From: Agapetus fuscipes
Lineage: Eukaryota > Arthropoda > Insecta > Trichoptera > Glossosomatidae
Direction: 5' to 3'
DNA: 64,000 bases
NCBI GenBank assembly: GCA_951799405.1
Contig: OX637332.1
Span: 253,001 to 317,000, forward strand
The first letter of the stretch is position 1. Every line of letters starts with the position of its first letter. Shown in pieces: positions 63,705-64,000 of this stretch. The notes under the pieces were generated by a model. That model was not told the origin of the DNA, searched no databases, and saw nothing but the letters and a program-made list of their open reading frames with translations. The position numbers and the translations under genes were made by a program.

Positions 63705-64000
63705 CTGGAAGATAAACAAAATAATATCTTAAGATAATATACACAATGAGGGCTGCACATGAATCACTATAGACAAAATTGTGTTGTCACATCGCTTTGT
63801 TGCTAGAGAAAAAGCATACACTTATTTAGCTATTGGTTGGTAAGGACAATAGTCCCACACAAGTGTGACGTTTGTGTGATGAGAAAAAAAACCCACATTC
63901 AAATTTATTCTGAGTAAGTACATTGGATACCTTTTCTTTTTGGGTGCCCTTTAATGGTTCCAGCCACATCTAAAGGCCCCTTTGGCTTTGAACAAACATA
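63705..64000. other. Intron, right edge of window
   Basis: No exon seen. The last 70 bases resemble a block at 11822-11870 (TTTTGGGYGCCSTTTARTGG), so a dispersed repeat starts here. Confidence 0.45.

Noticed and set aside
1..64000. CRISPR arrays, operons or prokaryotic promoters
   Set aside because: No spaced direct repeats of that kind; the DNA is clearly eukaryotic with introns and SINEs.

Overview
The window is animal nuclear DNA, very probably from an insect or another arthropod. The evidence is AT-rich intergenic sequence, spliced genes with GT-AG introns, tRNA-headed SINEs, several LINE clades, DNA transposons and TTAGG tracts. I cannot name the species. No bacterial, phage, plasmid or CRISPR feature is present.

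Two host genes are recognisable, both on the minus strand in the right quarter. (1) A protein tyrosine phosphatase of the PTPN1/Ptp61F type is split over five visible exons (63704 down to 58748). It lacks its 5' exons, which lie beyond the right edge. The exons carry the WPD loop, the HC(X)5R signature, the Q-loop, a proline-rich linker and a C-terminal tail anchor. (2) The first coding exon of a DIP2 (disco-interacting protein 2) homologue lies at 49327-49243, with a GC-richer 5' leader or promoter and a short upstream ORF. The rest of DIP2 must lie to the left, in a long intron or beyond the window. Between the two genes are weaker exon-like segments on the same strand. The best is a possible terminal exon at 51111-51026 with AATAAA 15 bases after its stop.

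The remaining three quarters of the window (about 0.2-49 kb) is mostly a nested graveyard of mobile elements. It holds two related LINE families: one ends in GTTACA repeats, the other in a shared 3' UTR of about 240 bp with a TTAGA tail present in more than 20 copies. It also holds L2/CR1-like LINE ends, a Penelope-like C-terminus, two tRNA-headed SINE families, an internally deleted mariner, a pair of long composite elements with Harbinger-type TTA/TAA target duplications plus a related 211-bp MITE, a pair of 597-bp TA-flanked elements carrying three CRE palindromes each, a hAT-type MITE, near-perfect fold-back palindromes, a TTAGG-bearing minisatellite and simple repeats.

The most interesting non-routine signal is a recurring core, CTGAAGA-T-hairpin-GAAA. 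It is seen next to the Penelope-like ORF end, in three large palindromes and once in a Ptp61F intron, and it resembles a hammerhead ribozyme core. I could not pair the other two hammerhead stems by eye, so this is a testable hypothesis and not a call.
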